DNA from: Azospira restricta
Lineage (GTDB): Bacteria; Pseudomonadota; Gammaproteobacteria; Burkholderiales; Rhodocyclaceae
DNA: 64,000 nt
NCBI RefSeq assembly: GCF_016858125.1
Contig: NZ_CP064781.1
Span: forward strand, 1 to 64,000
Direction: 5' to 3'
Part shown: positions 19,723 to 28,350 of the stretch, piece after piece
Layout of the letters: the number at the start of each line of letters is the position of its first letter
Position numbering within the stretch: the first letter of the stretch is position 1
Notes under the pieces: generated by a model
The model's database searches: none
What the model was told of the DNA's origin: nothing
The model's input: only the letters and a program-made list of their open reading frames with translations
Translations under genes and position numbers: made by a program

Positions 19723-21063
19723 TCAGCGCAGGTAGCCCCAGCCCTTCAGCCGCAGGTAGGCGTACTGCGCCGCATCGCCCTGCGCGTTCTGGCGCAGGAA
19801 GGCATTGTAGTGCTGCGCAGCGGCGCGGCGCTCGCCCAGGCCTTCGAGCGACACCCCCTTGAGGAAGGTGACGCCGGCATCGCCGGGGAGCAGGCGGTCG
19901 TACTCGTCGAGCCGCTGGAAGGCCTGCGCCGGGTCGCGCAGCTCGAGCGCCAGCACGCCGGCGACCTTGTGCGCCTGCGCCTCCTGCGGATAGATGCGGC
20001 GCGCGCTGTCGGCGTAGTCCAGCGCCTGCCGGCCGCGGCCGGTGGCCTGCAGGCACTGCGCCATGCGCAGGTTGGCGGCGTAGTCTTGCGGCGTGCGCTT
20101 CACGGCGGAAGCGAAATCCGCCTCGGCGCTGCGGTAGTCCTTCTTCGCCATCGCCGTCTCGCCGCGCTTGAGGTCGTCGATGGTCGGCTTCAGCTGGCGC
20201 AGGCCGGCGGTGCTGTCCATGAAGCGCGCCCGCTGCGGGTCGCGCCCGCGGCTCGCCGCGTAGCGCGTTTCCGCCAGCTGCTGCGCGGTGTCGCGCCGCT
20301 CGCGGCTCATCGGGTGGGTGGAAAACATCGTCTGCACGATGCCCGGCGCCTCGCGCTCCTGGTCGACCAGCAACTGCTGCAGGCGGACCATGCCGGCCGC
20401 CGGGTAGCCGCCGCGCACCATGTATTCCTGGCCGAGGGCGTCGGCCTCGCGCTCGTCGTCGCGCGAGTAGCCGGAGAGCAGCGCGCTGGCGCCGACCTGG
20501 CTGCCGAGGCCGATGACGCTGCCCCAGCGCGCATCGCGGGCGGCGAGGTTGACGCCGGCGACCGCCGCCTGCGCCAGCAGCGAGCGCCCCTGCTGCTGCG
20601 CCGCGTGCCGCGCATTGACGTGGCCCAGCTCGTGGCCGAGCAGCGCGGCGAGCTCGGCCTCGTCGTCGAGCTCGACGAGGATGCCGCGGGTGACGCCGAC
20701 GGCGCCGCCGGGAAAAGTGTAGGCGTTGACGTAGTTGGCGTTGAGCGCACGGTAGGAGTACGGCATCGTCGGCCGGTGCGTGGTGTCGTCGAGGCGGTTG
20801 CCGACCTCGCCGAGGTAGCGGTTGAGCGCCGCGTCCTGCACCGCGCCGAGGTCGCGCGAGAACTGGTGCGGCGAGACGCGGGCGTCGACGCTGCGCTCGT
20901 CGGCCTCGCTCATGCCGACCAGGATCGACTCGCCGGTCACCGGCGAGGTGGCGCAGCCGGAGAAAGCGCCGGCCAGGCAGCCGGCGCCGAGCAGCCACAG
21001 CGCCTGGCGGCGGCTGACGCGGTTGCGTTCGAGGCTACGGGCGAGCGAGGCGAAGGGAATCAT
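19723..21063 (-). CDS. M48-family metalloprotease lipoprotein with TPR repeats (BepA-like)
   Basis: A 446-aa protein. An N-terminal SRRQALWLLGAGCLAGAFSGC indicates a twin-arginine-like lipoprotein signal with acylated Cys37. The M48 protease domain shows HELGH (144-148) and the third zinc ligand Glu206 in DDEREADALG. The C-terminal 150 residues are helical TPR-type repeats (KRGETAMAKKDYRSAEADF and following). The same order occurs in BepA/YfgC, which maintains outer-membrane protein and LPS assembly. It lies 135 bases upstream of the FtsH-like gene on the same strand, so the two proteases may be co-expressed. Confidence 0.9.
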   Translation of the reverse strand: MIPFASLARSLERNRVSRRQALWLLGAGCLAGAFSGCATSPVTGESILVGMSEADERSVDARVSPHQFSRDLGAVQDAALNRYLGEVGNRLDDTTHRPTMPYSYRALNANYVNAYTFPGGAVGVTRGILVELDDEAELAALLGHELGHVNARHAAQQQGRSLLAQAAVAGVNLAARDARWGSVIGLGSQVGASALLSGYSRDDEREADALGQEYMVRGGYPAAGMVRLQQLLVDQEREAPGIVQTMFSTHPMSRERRDTAQQLAETRYAASRGRDPQRARFMDSTAGLRQLKPTIDDLKRGETAMAKKDYRSAEADFASAVKRTPQDYAANLRMAQCLQATGRGRQALDYADSARRIYPQEAQAHKVAGVLALELRDPAQAFQRLDEYDRLLPGDAGVTFLKGVSLEGLGERRAAAQHYNAFLRQNAQGDAAQYAYLRLKGWGYLR

Positions 21064-21139
21064 GGCGCAGCTTGCGGATCCATACTGCGCGCATTGTATG
21101 CCGTGCCGGCCGGCGACGGGACGGCAGCTGCCGTCGGTT

Positions 21140-21661
21140 TCAGCCGGTGCGGCGGGCGGGCGCCCCCCAGACCGGTGCGGCGGCCACCGCCCGCCGGTCC
21201 AGCCAGCGCAGCAGGCAGCGATGCAGCGCGTCGGCGACCAGCGGCTTGGCGACGATGTCGTCGATGCCGGCGACGAAGCAGCGCACGCTGACGTCGTCGA
21301 GCACCTCGTCGGAGACGGCGATGATCGGCAGCTGGCGGCCGAAAGGCAGGCTGCGCAGCACGCGGCTGGCAGTCAGCCCGTCCATCACCGGCAGCCGCGG
21401 GTTGATCAGGATCGCGCAGGGCGGCGCGTCGCTGGCGCGCGTCACCGCATCGGCGCCGTCGAGCGCGAAATCGAGCTCGAGGCGGGCATCGCGGAGCAGA
21501 TCGAAGAGGCGGTGACGGTCGGCCGGGCTGGCGTCGGCGATCAGGATGCGCTTGCCGGCATGACGGGCCAGCATCTGCGCGAGCAGGTCGTCCTGCCACG
21601 GTGTCCGCCGGCGGGACGGGGCCGACGGGAGGCTCCCCGGGAAGATCGGTGCGCTGTGCAT
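21140..21661 (-). CDS. Stand-alone pseudo-receiver domain protein
   Basis: A 173-aa protein whose residues 37-155 form a response-regulator receiver domain (KRILIADASPADRHRL, INPRLPVMDGL, IIAVSDE, IVAKPL). The phosphoacceptor Asp is replaced by Asn87 (INPRLP), and the N-terminal acidic pair is reduced to one Asp, so phosphorylation in the normal way is unlikely. The conserved Lys is kept. AAGGAG lies 6 bases before the ATG. It follows the EAL-CBS-GGDEF gene on the same strand after 35 bases and may modulate it by protein contact; this is inference. Confidence 0.8.
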   Translation of the reverse strand: MHSAPIFPGSLPSAPSRRRTPWQDDLLAQMLARHAGKRILIADASPADRHRLFDLLRDARLELDFALDGADAVTRASDAPPCAILINPRLPVMDGLTASRVLRSLPFGRQLPIIAVSDEVLDDVSVRCFVAGIDDIVAKPLVADALHRCLLRWLDRRAVAAAPVWGAPARRTG

Positions 21662-21696
21662 GAAGGGCTCCTTGGTGGGGGCGCGGGCGCGCCCGC

Positions 21697-23541
21697 TCAG
21701 TTGAGGCGGGGAGCGGCGGTGTCGCCGCCGGCGCGCCGGCGCTCGACGAAGACGGCGCCGTGCGCGCTGCCGCGCACCGCGCCCTGGTCGGCGGCGGCCT
21801 GCTTGGCCAGTTTCTTCGCCTGCTTCTTCGCCGTCGCCGCGGCGGCAGCGACCTCGCGATGCGACTCGTACTCGCCCGGGGCGACGCGCACGACGCCGAT
21901 CGACAGCGTCGGCAGCGCCTGGAAGACCAGCTCGCCGCGCCGGTTCTCGGCCATGTAGCCGCCGAGCGCGTGCAGTTCGTCGTCGGCCATCGTCGCCATC
22001 GCCTCGGCGAAGCGCTCGACGATCGCCCAGCTACGCGCCTCCCAGTCGGCGCTCTGGAAGACGACGAAGAAATCGTCGCCGCCGATGTGGCCGACGAAAT
22101 CCTGGCGGCCGTCGACCGCCTCGCAGATCAGCTGCCCGAGCAGCTGGATCACGTCGTCGCCGCGCCGGTAGCCGAAGGTGTCGTTGTAGGGCTTGAAGTT
22201 GTCGATGTCGAGGTAGGCGACGACGAAGCCGTTGCCGGTCGCCAGCATGCGGTCGATGTGCTCGTTGATCGGCACGTTGCCGGGCAGCTGCGTCAGCGGG
22301 TTGGCGTAACGCGCGGCGCTGATCTGCATCTCGGTGATCATCGCCATCAGGTCGTGGCTGCTGCCGATGCCGAGGTAGCGGCCGCCGTCGCCGGTGATGA
22401 TGAAGCCGTCGAACAGGTAGTGGCGCGGCGCCACCGACAGCATCATCGCCAGCTCGGGAATCGTCGCGTTCTGGTCGACGACCAGCGGCGACGGGTCCAT
22501 GAACTGGTGGCAGGACTTGCGTCCGAACAGCTCCTTCTGGAACGGCCGCGCGAAGCGGTCGACCATGCTGTGGCGGTTGATCAGCCCGATCGGGCGCGCG
22601 CCGTCGACCACCGGCAGCACTTCGAGCGAGGCATCGGCCTCGAAGCGCGCGAACACGCATTCGTTGCTGGCGCCGCTCGCCACCGGCTCGATCGCACGCA
22701 GCAAGAGGCGCGCGGTGCGCGTGCGCCCGGCGTGCAGCGCGGTCGGCGACAGCGTGACGCGGTGGCGCTCGAGGACGCCGGCGATCTCCGCCGGCAGCTG
22801 CCGCGCCGGCGCCTTGTCCGGGCGGGCGATGAAGTAGCCCTGGCCGCAGGCGATGCCCATGTCGCGGATGCACTCGAAGTCCTCGACGCGCTCGATGCCC
22901 TCGGCGATCAGCGCGGCGTTGCAGATCTCGCCGAGGTCCTGCATCGCGCGCACGAAGTGGTACTTGATGCGGTCGTCGGCGATGCCGTGCACGAAGTGCT
23001 TGTCGATCTTGACGAACTCGGGGCGGATCTCGGACCACATGCGCAGGTTGGCGAAGCCCTCGCCGAGATCGTCGATGGCGATCTGGAAGCCGCGCCCGCG
23101 GTAGTGCAGCAGCGCCTCGTGGATGCCGGGCAGGTCGGTGATCTGCTCGTTCTCGGTGAGCTCGATGACCAGGCGGTTGGCGGCGATGCCGAGCTCGCCG
23201 AGCAGCGTGCGGGTGGTGCCGTTCATCAGCCGTTCGTCCAGCAGCGCGCCCGGCGAAATGTTGAGGAACAGGCGGCCGGGCAGTTGCAGGCGGGCGAAGG
23301 CGCGCAGGCTGGCCTCGCGGCAGGCGTGCTCGAGATCGAGGCCGAGGCCGGCGGCGCGGGCAGCGGAAAAGAGCACGTCGGGGCGCTGCAGCGGCGAGTG
23401 CAGCGGGCCGCGGATCAGCGCCTCGTAGCCGAGCAGCGCGCGCGCGCGGAAATCGACGATCGGCTGGAACACGGGCTGCAGCAGCCCTTCGCGGACGATG
23501 CGGGCGAGCTCGTCCTGCTCGTTTTCGATGCACGGGTTCAT
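21697..23541 (-). CDS. c-di-GMP protein with EAL, CBS-pair and GGDEF domains
   Basis: A 614-aa soluble protein. The N-terminal EAL phosphodiesterase domain (about 15-250) shows YEALIRG, ELTEN, DDLGEG and KIDKHF, so most metal-binding positions are kept. A CBS-pair region (about 265-400) may bind nucleotides. The C-terminal GGDEF domain has HIGGDDFFVVF, a GGDDF variant whose cyclase activity is uncertain. The last 60 residues are Ala/Lys-rich. The domain order EAL-CBS-GGDEF is a known type in which the CBS part tunes activity. The next gene downstream encodes a pseudo-receiver. Confidence 0.9.
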   Translation of the reverse strand: MNPCIENEQDELARIVREGLLQPVFQPIVDFRARALLGYEALIRGPLHSPLQRPDVLFSAARAAGLGLDLEHACREASLRAFARLQLPGRLFLNISPGALLDERLMNGTTRTLLGELGIAANRLVIELTENEQITDLPGIHEALLHYRGRGFQIAIDDLGEGFANLRMWSEIRPEFVKIDKHFVHGIADDRIKYHFVRAMQDLGEICNAALIAEGIERVEDFECIRDMGIACGQGYFIARPDKAPARQLPAEIAGVLERHRVTLSPTALHAGRTRTARLLLRAIEPVASGASNECVFARFEADASLEVLPVVDGARPIGLINRHSMVDRFARPFQKELFGRKSCHQFMDPSPLVVDQNATIPELAMMLSVAPRHYLFDGFIITGDGGRYLGIGSSHDLMAMITEMQISAARYANPLTQLPGNVPINEHIDRMLATGNGFVVAYLDIDNFKPYNDTFGYRRGDDVIQLLGQLICEAVDGRQDFVGHIGGDDFFVVFQSADWEARSWAIVERFAEAMATMADDELHALGGYMAENRRGELVFQALPTLSIGVVRVAPGEYESHREVAAAAATAKKQAKKLAKQAAADQGAVRGSAHGAVFVERRRAGGDTAAPRLN

Positions 23542-23658
23542 TGTTGTTCTTCTCCTGCGACAGGTGACGGCGACCAGTCTAGGACGCCGATGTTGCAGGA
23601 CTGTGGCAGCCGCCGGGCAGGACGATGACGGCGGCGGAACGGATTGCAGCAGGCGGAA

Positions 23659-24123
23659 TTACTTGCTGCCGGCGAGAAAGTCGGGGGAGACGACGGTGCG
23701 CAGCACGGTCTGCGGCTCGCCTTCGCGGATGCGCCGCGTCAGCCACCACAGCGCCCCCTTCTTGATCGTCCATTCCGACTCCTGGCCGGCGAGCAGCAGC
23801 GAGGCGAGCTGGCCGAGGCCGGGCTGGTGGCCGACCAGCAGCACGGCGCCGCGTGCCGACGGCCAGCCGGCGGCGGCGAGCAGGTCGGCGGGCTGCGCGC
23901 CGGGCCCGATCCTGCGCTCGATCTCGAACGGCAGGTCGAGCGCCTCGGCGGTCTGCCGCGTGCGCACGGTCGGGCTGGCGACGATGCGCAGGTGGCGCGG
24001 CAGGTGCTGGCGCAGCCAGCGCGCGACCGCCTTCGCCTGCTTCTCGCCGCGCCCGGTGAGCGCGCGCGCGAAGTCGTCGTCGCCGTCCTCGGCCTCGGCG
24101 TGGCGCCACAGCAGCAGATCCAT
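23659..24123 (-). CDS. sixA: Phosphohistidine phosphatase SixA
   Basis: A 154-aa histidine phosphatase of the branch that dephosphorylates histidine-phosphotransfer domains (ArcB in E. coli) and acts on the nitrogen phosphotransferase system. The signature is LLLWRHAEAE at the very N-terminus (Arg-His catalytic pair), with SPTVRTRQTAE and VGHQPGLGQL providing the rest of the site. The start is the ATG at 24123 because GAAGAG lies 6 bases upstream; two earlier in-frame ATGs lack a spaced ribosome site. Confidence 0.9.
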   Translation of the reverse strand: MDLLLWRHAEAEDGDDDFARALTGRGEKQAKAVARWLRQHLPRHLRIVASPTVRTRQTAEALDLPFEIERRIGPGAQPADLLAAAGWPSARGAVLLVGHQPGLGQLASLLLAGQESEWTIKKGALWWLTRRIREGEPQTVLRTVVSPDFLAGSK

Positions 24124-24202
24124 GGGCATCTCTTCGTTGTCGGAAGCCGGCATGCTAAGCACTCCCTGTTACGGCGATATTGCGACAGGGAAAGTATAGG
24201 CC

Positions 24203-24224
24203 AGCGCCGAGCGCCGTCGGCGCT
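24203..24224 (-). terminator. Possible terminator after the chemoreceptor gene
   Basis: An 8-bp perfect stem (24203-24210 with 24217-24224) lies 8 bases past the chemoreceptor stop on the minus strand. Only a weak T tract follows. A second, 6-bp inverted repeat lies at 24164-24190. Confidence 0.4.
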
Positions 24225-24231
24225 ACAAGTG

Positions 24232-26211
24232 CTACACGCGCAGCCCGGCGACCGCCGCCGACAGGCTGCGCGACATGCCGACCAGGTCGGCGAGCAGGTC
24301 GCCGACCGAGCGCACCGAGGCGTGGTTCTGCTCCGACATCACCGCGATCTCCTGCACGTCGCGCGCGATCGACTCGCTGGCGCCGGCCTGGGCGCCGGTC
24401 GCCGCCTCGATCTCGCGCAGGTGCGCCAGCGATTCGCCGACCTCGCGGCGGATGCGTTCGAGCGCGTCGATCAGCGACTGCACGCTGGCGACGCTCTTGC
24501 CGACGGCGTCGGTGCTCGCCGCCATCTCGTCGACCGAGGCGTGGATCTCGGCCTGGATCGCGGCGATGGTCTCGGCGATCTCGCCGGTCGATTTGCGCGT
24601 GCGGTCGGCGAGCTTCCGCACCTCGTCGGCGACGACCGCGAAGCCGCGGCCGTGTTCGCCGGCGCGCGCCGCCTCGATCGCCGCGTTCAGCGCCAGCAGG
24701 TTGGTCTGCTCGGCGATCTCCTGGATGACGCCGACGATCGCGCTGATCTGCCCGGAGCGCACCTCCAGCCGCTGCACGGTGTCGGCGGCGTGGCGCACGG
24801 TGGTGTCGATGCTGCGGATCGCCGCCGTCGCCTGGTTGGCCTCGCCGACGCCGGCTTCCGCCAGCTGCCCGGCGCGCTCGGAGACGGCCAGCGTCTTCTG
24901 CGCATGCTCGGCGACCTCGCTGATGCTCACCGTCAGCTGCTGCACCGCGGCCGCGACCTGCGCCGACGACGCGCTCTGGCGGTCGGTGGCCAGCCCGACC
25001 TGGCCGGCGGCGTCGCTGACCTGGCGCACCGAGGCGTCGACCCGGCGCGCCGAGCCGTCGGCCTCGCCGATGACGCGGGCGAAGGCGTCGGCGACCGCGT
25101 TGAAGGCGTTGCCGAGCGCCGCCAGTTCGTCGCGGGTATCGACCGCCGCGCGCCGGCGCAGGTCGCCGGCGGCCATCGCCTCGGCGACGCCGCGCAGCTC
25201 GCCGAGCGCGCCGATGATCGAGCGGTAGGCGCCGGCGAAGCCCCAGGCGACGAGCAGCAGCACGCCCAGCAGCAGGCCGGCGACCGCCCGCTGCTGCGCT
25301 TCCAGACGCGCCTCGCGCGCGCCGAGGAGGCGCCCGGCGTCGGCGGCGACCGCGTCGCCGAGCGCGAACAGCGCGCCCTGCGCGGCGTCGGCGCGGCGAA
25401 AGAACTCGGTCGCGGCGAGCTCGTGCTCGGCGGTGTCGATGACCTTGATCGTCAGCGTCTCGACGAAGGGCAGCACGGCCTCGTTCAGTTGCGCGTAGCG
25501 CTCGCGCAGCGGCGTGCAGGCGGCTTCGTCGCCGCCGCAGCCGCGCGCCAGACTGTCGTCGAGCCAGCGCATCAGCGGGTCGAAGCCGGCGCGCAGCGCC
25601 TCCAGCTCGCGCCGTTGCGCCGGCCGCAGGCGCTGGCCGGCGAGCACCTCGCCGCCGATCCGGCGGGCGTCGGCGAGCGCAGCGGCGAACGGCGGCAGGC
25701 GATCGGCGAGGAGGCCGAGCAGCGCGTTGCTGTCGACCTCGGCATCCATGCGCAGGCCGCTGCCGTCGACGCTCTGCGCGGTCGCCTCCTGCAGCGCGGC
25801 GACCGCGGCGGCATGGGCTGCGTCGCCGCCGTCGGCGGCCAGCCGCGCCCAGGCCTCGGCGAAGGCGCGCCCGGCCTCGCCGGCGAGCGCGCCGGCAGCG
25901 TCGCCGCGCAGCTGCGCGACCGCCTGCGCGTTGCCGGCGAGCAGCGCCTGCGCGTCGGCGTCGCCCTTGCCGGCGGCGAGCTGCAGCGCGTGCTGCGCAT
26001 CGACCCGGTCGCGCAGGCGCTGCAGCGGCATCTGCAGCGCCAGCCCGGCGCGCTCGGCGCGGACGCGCTCGACGCGCGCCGCCTGCTCGGCGAGATGGAG
26101 CGACGAGACGGCGAGCAGGGGCAGGCCGAACAACAGCGCCGAGCCGAGCAGCTTGGCACGGAACGAGAGGCGCCCGGAGAGGCGGGCGGGGAAGGCGAAC
26201 AGGACTTTCAT
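24232..26211 (-). CDS. Methyl-accepting chemotaxis protein
   Basis: A 659-aa transmembrane chemoreceptor. A first hydrophobic helix (about 21-40) is followed by a long, mostly helical periplasmic region (about 41-310, Ala-rich, probably a helical-bundle sensor), a second helix (about 314-332), HAMP, and the cytoplasmic signalling coiled coil. The tip that contacts CheA and CheW is the conserved [20 protein letters not shown] followed by [13 protein letters not shown]. It stands alone, with no che genes nearby. Ligand unknown. Confidence 0.95.
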   Translation of the reverse strand: MKVLFAFPARLSGRLSFRAKLLGSALLFGLPLLAVSSLHLAEQAARVERVRAERAGLALQMPLQRLRDRVDAQHALQLAAGKGDADAQALLAGNAQAVAQLRGDAAGALAGEAGRAFAEAWARLAADGGDAAHAAAVAALQEATAQSVDGSGLRMDAEVDSNALLGLLADRLPPFAAALADARRIGGEVLAGQRLRPAQRRELEALRAGFDPLMRWLDDSLARGCGGDEAACTPLRERYAQLNEAVLPFVETLTIKVIDTAEHELAATEFFRRADAAQGALFALGDAVAADAGRLLGAREARLEAQQRAVAGLLLGVLLLVAWGFAGAYRSIIGALGELRGVAEAMAAGDLRRRAAVDTRDELAALGNAFNAVADAFARVIGEADGSARRVDASVRQVSDAAGQVGLATDRQSASSAQVAAAVQQLTVSISEVAEHAQKTLAVSERAGQLAEAGVGEANQATAAIRSIDTTVRHAADTVQRLEVRSGQISAIVGVIQEIAEQTNLLALNAAIEAARAGEHGRGFAVVADEVRKLADRTRKSTGEIAETIAAIQAEIHASVDEMAASTDAVGKSVASVQSLIDALERIRREVGESLAHLREIEAATGAQAGASESIARDVQEIAVMSEQNHASVRSVGDLLADLVGMSRSLSAAVAGLRV

Positions 26212-26308
26212 CGTCAGTCTTCTTTTTCCGGCCGGAGGCCGTGATGGATGATCGGAGCGGCGCCGCGATGCTAGCCGGCGCCTGTTACGGCACGGTGAAA
26301 CGACGCGC

Positions 26309-27496
26309 TCACAGGCCGGCGACCGCCACCGCCTGCGCCGTGCGCGCCCGGTGGTCGCGGCGCAGCGTGCGGTAGTGCGAGGCGAGCAGTTCGGCCATCA
26401 CCGCGTCCGACCAGGTCTGCGCATAGGCGCGCGCCTCGCCCGGCAGGTGCGACCAGGCCCGGCGATGGACGAAGAAGTGGGCGAGCGCGTTGGCGAAGGC
26501 GTGCACGTCGTCGGCGGCGACCAGGCAGCCCTTGCGCGGCGCCAGGATGTCGGCGGTGCCCATCGCCGACAGCGCCAGCACCGGCGTGCCGGCGGCCATC
26601 GCCTCGATCAGCACGAGGCCCTGCGTCTCGGTGCGCGAGGCGAAGACGAACAGGTCGGCGGCGGCGTAGCAGTCGGGCAGGCCGCGCGCGCGGTCGAGGT
26701 AGCCGACGAAGCGCACCGCGCGGTTCAGCCCCAGCGCATCGACGCGGCGCTGCAGGTCGGCGCGCGCCGGTCCCTCGCCGGCGATCAGCAGCAGCAGCTC
26801 GGGCACCGCGGCGAGCGCGCGCGGCAGCGCGTCGATCAGGAAGCCGAGGTTCTTCTCGTGCGCGACGCGGCCGACGTAGAGCGCCAGCGGGCGCTCCGCG
26901 GCGATGCCGTGCGCGGCGCGGAAGGCGGCACCGTCGCCGCCGGCGAAGCGCTCGACCGGGATGCCGGTCGGCAGCACGCGCAGCGGCGCGGTCACGCCGT
27001 AGGCCTGCAGCCGCTCGCGCATCGCCGACGAGGGCACGAGCACGCCGTCGGCCGCGTTGCACTGGCGGCGCGAGAAGAAGCGCGCGGCACCGCGCAGCCA
27101 GCCGGCCGGCAGCAGCGGCGCGTAGTGCTGCAGGTATTCCTCGAACAGCGTGTGGTAGGTGGCGAGCACCGGCAGCCCGTGCCGGCGGGCCGCGGCGAGG
27201 CCGGCGTAATGGGCGACGAACGGCGTCTGGATGTGGATCGCGTCGCAGTCGGCGGCGGCCGCGGCGACCGCGCGGTGCATCGCCCGCCAGCCGACCAGGC
27301 GGTCCTCGGGGTCACCCGGCAGCGGCCGGCCGCCGACGCGGACGATGCCCGGCTCGTCCGGCTCGTCGCCGTAGCGCGGGACGACCAGGCGGACCTCGAC
27401 GCCCTCGCCGGCGAGCTTGCGGCGGAAGGTCTCGATCGAGGTCGAGACGCCATTGACGCGGGGGAAGTAGACATCGGAAACCATCAGGACGCGCAT
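26309..27496 (-). CDS. GT4-family glycosyltransferase, probably glycolipid-forming
   Basis: A 395-aa GT-B enzyme. The N-terminal lobe begins [18 protein letters not shown] and contains [12 protein letters not shown]; the C-terminal lobe has [11 protein letters not shown] and the donor-site ESxxxE-type stretch [18 protein letters not shown]. Sequence type matches transferases acting on lipid acceptors such as diacylglycerol. Its start overlaps the end of the PlcP-like phosphoesterase gene by 13 bases, so translation is coupled. Together they suggest replacement of phospholipids by glycolipids during phosphate starvation (the PlcP/Agt system of other proteobacteria). GAGGAGGAA precedes the ATG. 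The donor sugar cannot be read. Confidence 0.85.
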   Translation of the reverse strand: MRVLMVSDVYFPRVNGVSTSIETFRRKLAGEGVEVRLVVPRYGDEPDEPGIVRVGGRPLPGDPEDRLVGWRAMHRAVAAAAADCDAIHIQTPFVAHYAGLAAARRHGLPVLATYHTLFEEYLQHYAPLLPAGWLRGAARFFSRRQCNAADGVLVPSSAMRERLQAYGVTAPLRVLPTGIPVERFAGGDGAAFRAAHGIAAERPLALYVGRVAHEKNLGFLIDALPRALAAVPELLLLIAGEGPARADLQRRVDALGLNRAVRFVGYLDRARGLPDCYAAADLFVFASRTETQGLVLIEAMAAGTPVLALSAMGTADILAPRKGCLVAADDVHAFANALAHFFVHRRAWSHLPGEARAYAQTWSDAVMAELLASHYRTLRRDHRARTAQAVAVAGL

Positions 27497-28272
27497 CGCG
27501 ATTCCTCCTCGGGTTCTTGACTGGACATGGCGGGCGCCGGCTGCGCCCAGTGCACGACTTCGAGGCGGCCGTCGGCGTGCTCGACGAGCGCGCTGCACGA
27601 ATCGACCCAGTCGCCGCAGTTGCCGTAGACCAGGCCGCCGACCTCGCGCAGCGCGGCACAGTGGATGTGGCCGCAGATCACGCCGTCGAGGCCGCGCTGG
27701 CGCGCGGCGTGGATCACCGACTCCTCGAAGTCGAGGACGAACTGGAGCGCCTTCTTGACCTTGCGCTTGGCGTAGCCGGCGAGCGACCAGTAGCCGGCGA
27801 TGCCGAGCTTGCGCCGCACCCAGGAGACGATCAGGTTGCAACGCACCAGCCAGTCGTAGGCGAGGTCGCCCAACAGCGCGACCCAGCGGTGGTGGCGCGT
27901 GACCTGGTCGAACTCGTCGCCGTGGATGAGCAGGAAGCGGCGGCCGTCGGCGAGCACATGCACGTGCTCGGCGGCAAGCTCGATGTCGCCGAAGGCGGCG
28001 TCGACGTAGTCGCGCAGCGCCTCGTCGTGGTTGCCGGGGATGACCACGACGCGCTCGCCGTGGCGGGCGCGGCGCAGGATCTTCTGGACGAAGGTGTTCT
28101 GCGCCGGCGACCAGTGGATGCCGCGGCGCATCGCCCAGAAGTCGACGATGTCGCCGATCAGGAAGACGTTGTCGGCGGGGTGTTCGCGGAGGAAGTCGAG
28201 CAGCCGCTCGGCCTGGCACGCGCGGGTGCCGAGGTGGATGTCCGAGAGGAAGAGGGAACGGACCTGGGGCAT
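27484..28272 (-). CDS. plcP: PlcP-like metallophosphoesterase (phospholipase C / LpxH-superfamily)
   Basis: A 262-aa calcineurin-like phosphoesterase with all metal motifs: SDIHLG (Asp, His), GDIVDFW, GNHDE, HGDEFD and CGHIHCA. Such proteins are commonly annotated as UDP-2,3-diacylglucosamine diphosphatase. The version paired with a glycosyltransferase in phosphate-regulated loci is PlcP, which removes phosphate head groups from phospholipids to give diacylglycerol. Context favours PlcP: it ends the pst-pho block, overlaps the glycosyltransferase gene, and has a tandem Pho-box-like array upstream. The start codon lies inside a strong hairpin and no well-spaced ribosome site is visible. Confidence 0.82.
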   Translation of the reverse strand: MPQVRSLFLSDIHLGTRACQAERLLDFLREHPADNVFLIGDIVDFWAMRRGIHWSPAQNTFVQKILRRARHGERVVVIPGNHDEALRDYVDAAFGDIELAAEHVHVLADGRRFLLIHGDEFDQVTRHHRWVALLGDLAYDWLVRCNLIVSWVRRKLGIAGYWSLAGYAKRKVKKALQFVLDFEESVIHAARQRGLDGVICGHIHCAALREVGGLVYGNCGDWVDSCSALVEHADGRLEVVHWAQPAPAMSSQEPEEESRCAS

Positions 28273-28291
28273 GGCGGAGATGCTCCGCCAT
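28271..28291 (-). promoter_or_regulatory. Hairpin enclosing the plcP start codon
   Basis: ATGGCGGAG (28271-28279) and CTCCGCCAT (28283-28291) form a perfect 9-bp stem with a 3-base loop. The plcP ATG (28272-28270) and the only GGAG upstream lie in this structure, so the folded leader should mask translation initiation. Confidence 0.5.
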
Positions 28292-28295
28292 GCGC

Positions 28296-28335
28296 GTAAC
28301 AGGTCGATGACGCGCCGGTTACGTTTCGGCTACAA
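28296..28335 (-). promoter_or_regulatory. Tandem Pho-box-like array upstream of plcP
   Basis: Reading the minus strand, four heptamers repeat every 11 bases: TTGTAGC, ACGTAAC, GCGTCAT and CTGTTAC, each separated by 4 bases. The PhoB consensus is CTGTCAT/C repeated every 11 bases. The last two units (plus strand GTAACAG-N4-ATGACGC) closely match the pstS box GTTACAG-N4-ATGACAC in this window. Regulation by the PhoB encoded 3 kb away is inferred. Confidence 0.65.
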
Positions 28336-28350
28336 GCGGCGACGGGAGGC

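Noticed and set aside
24164-24190. Inverted repeat CCCTGT...ACAGGG before sixA as a Pho box
   Set aside because: The half-sites are inverted, not direct repeats with an 11-base period, so they do not fit PhoB binding.
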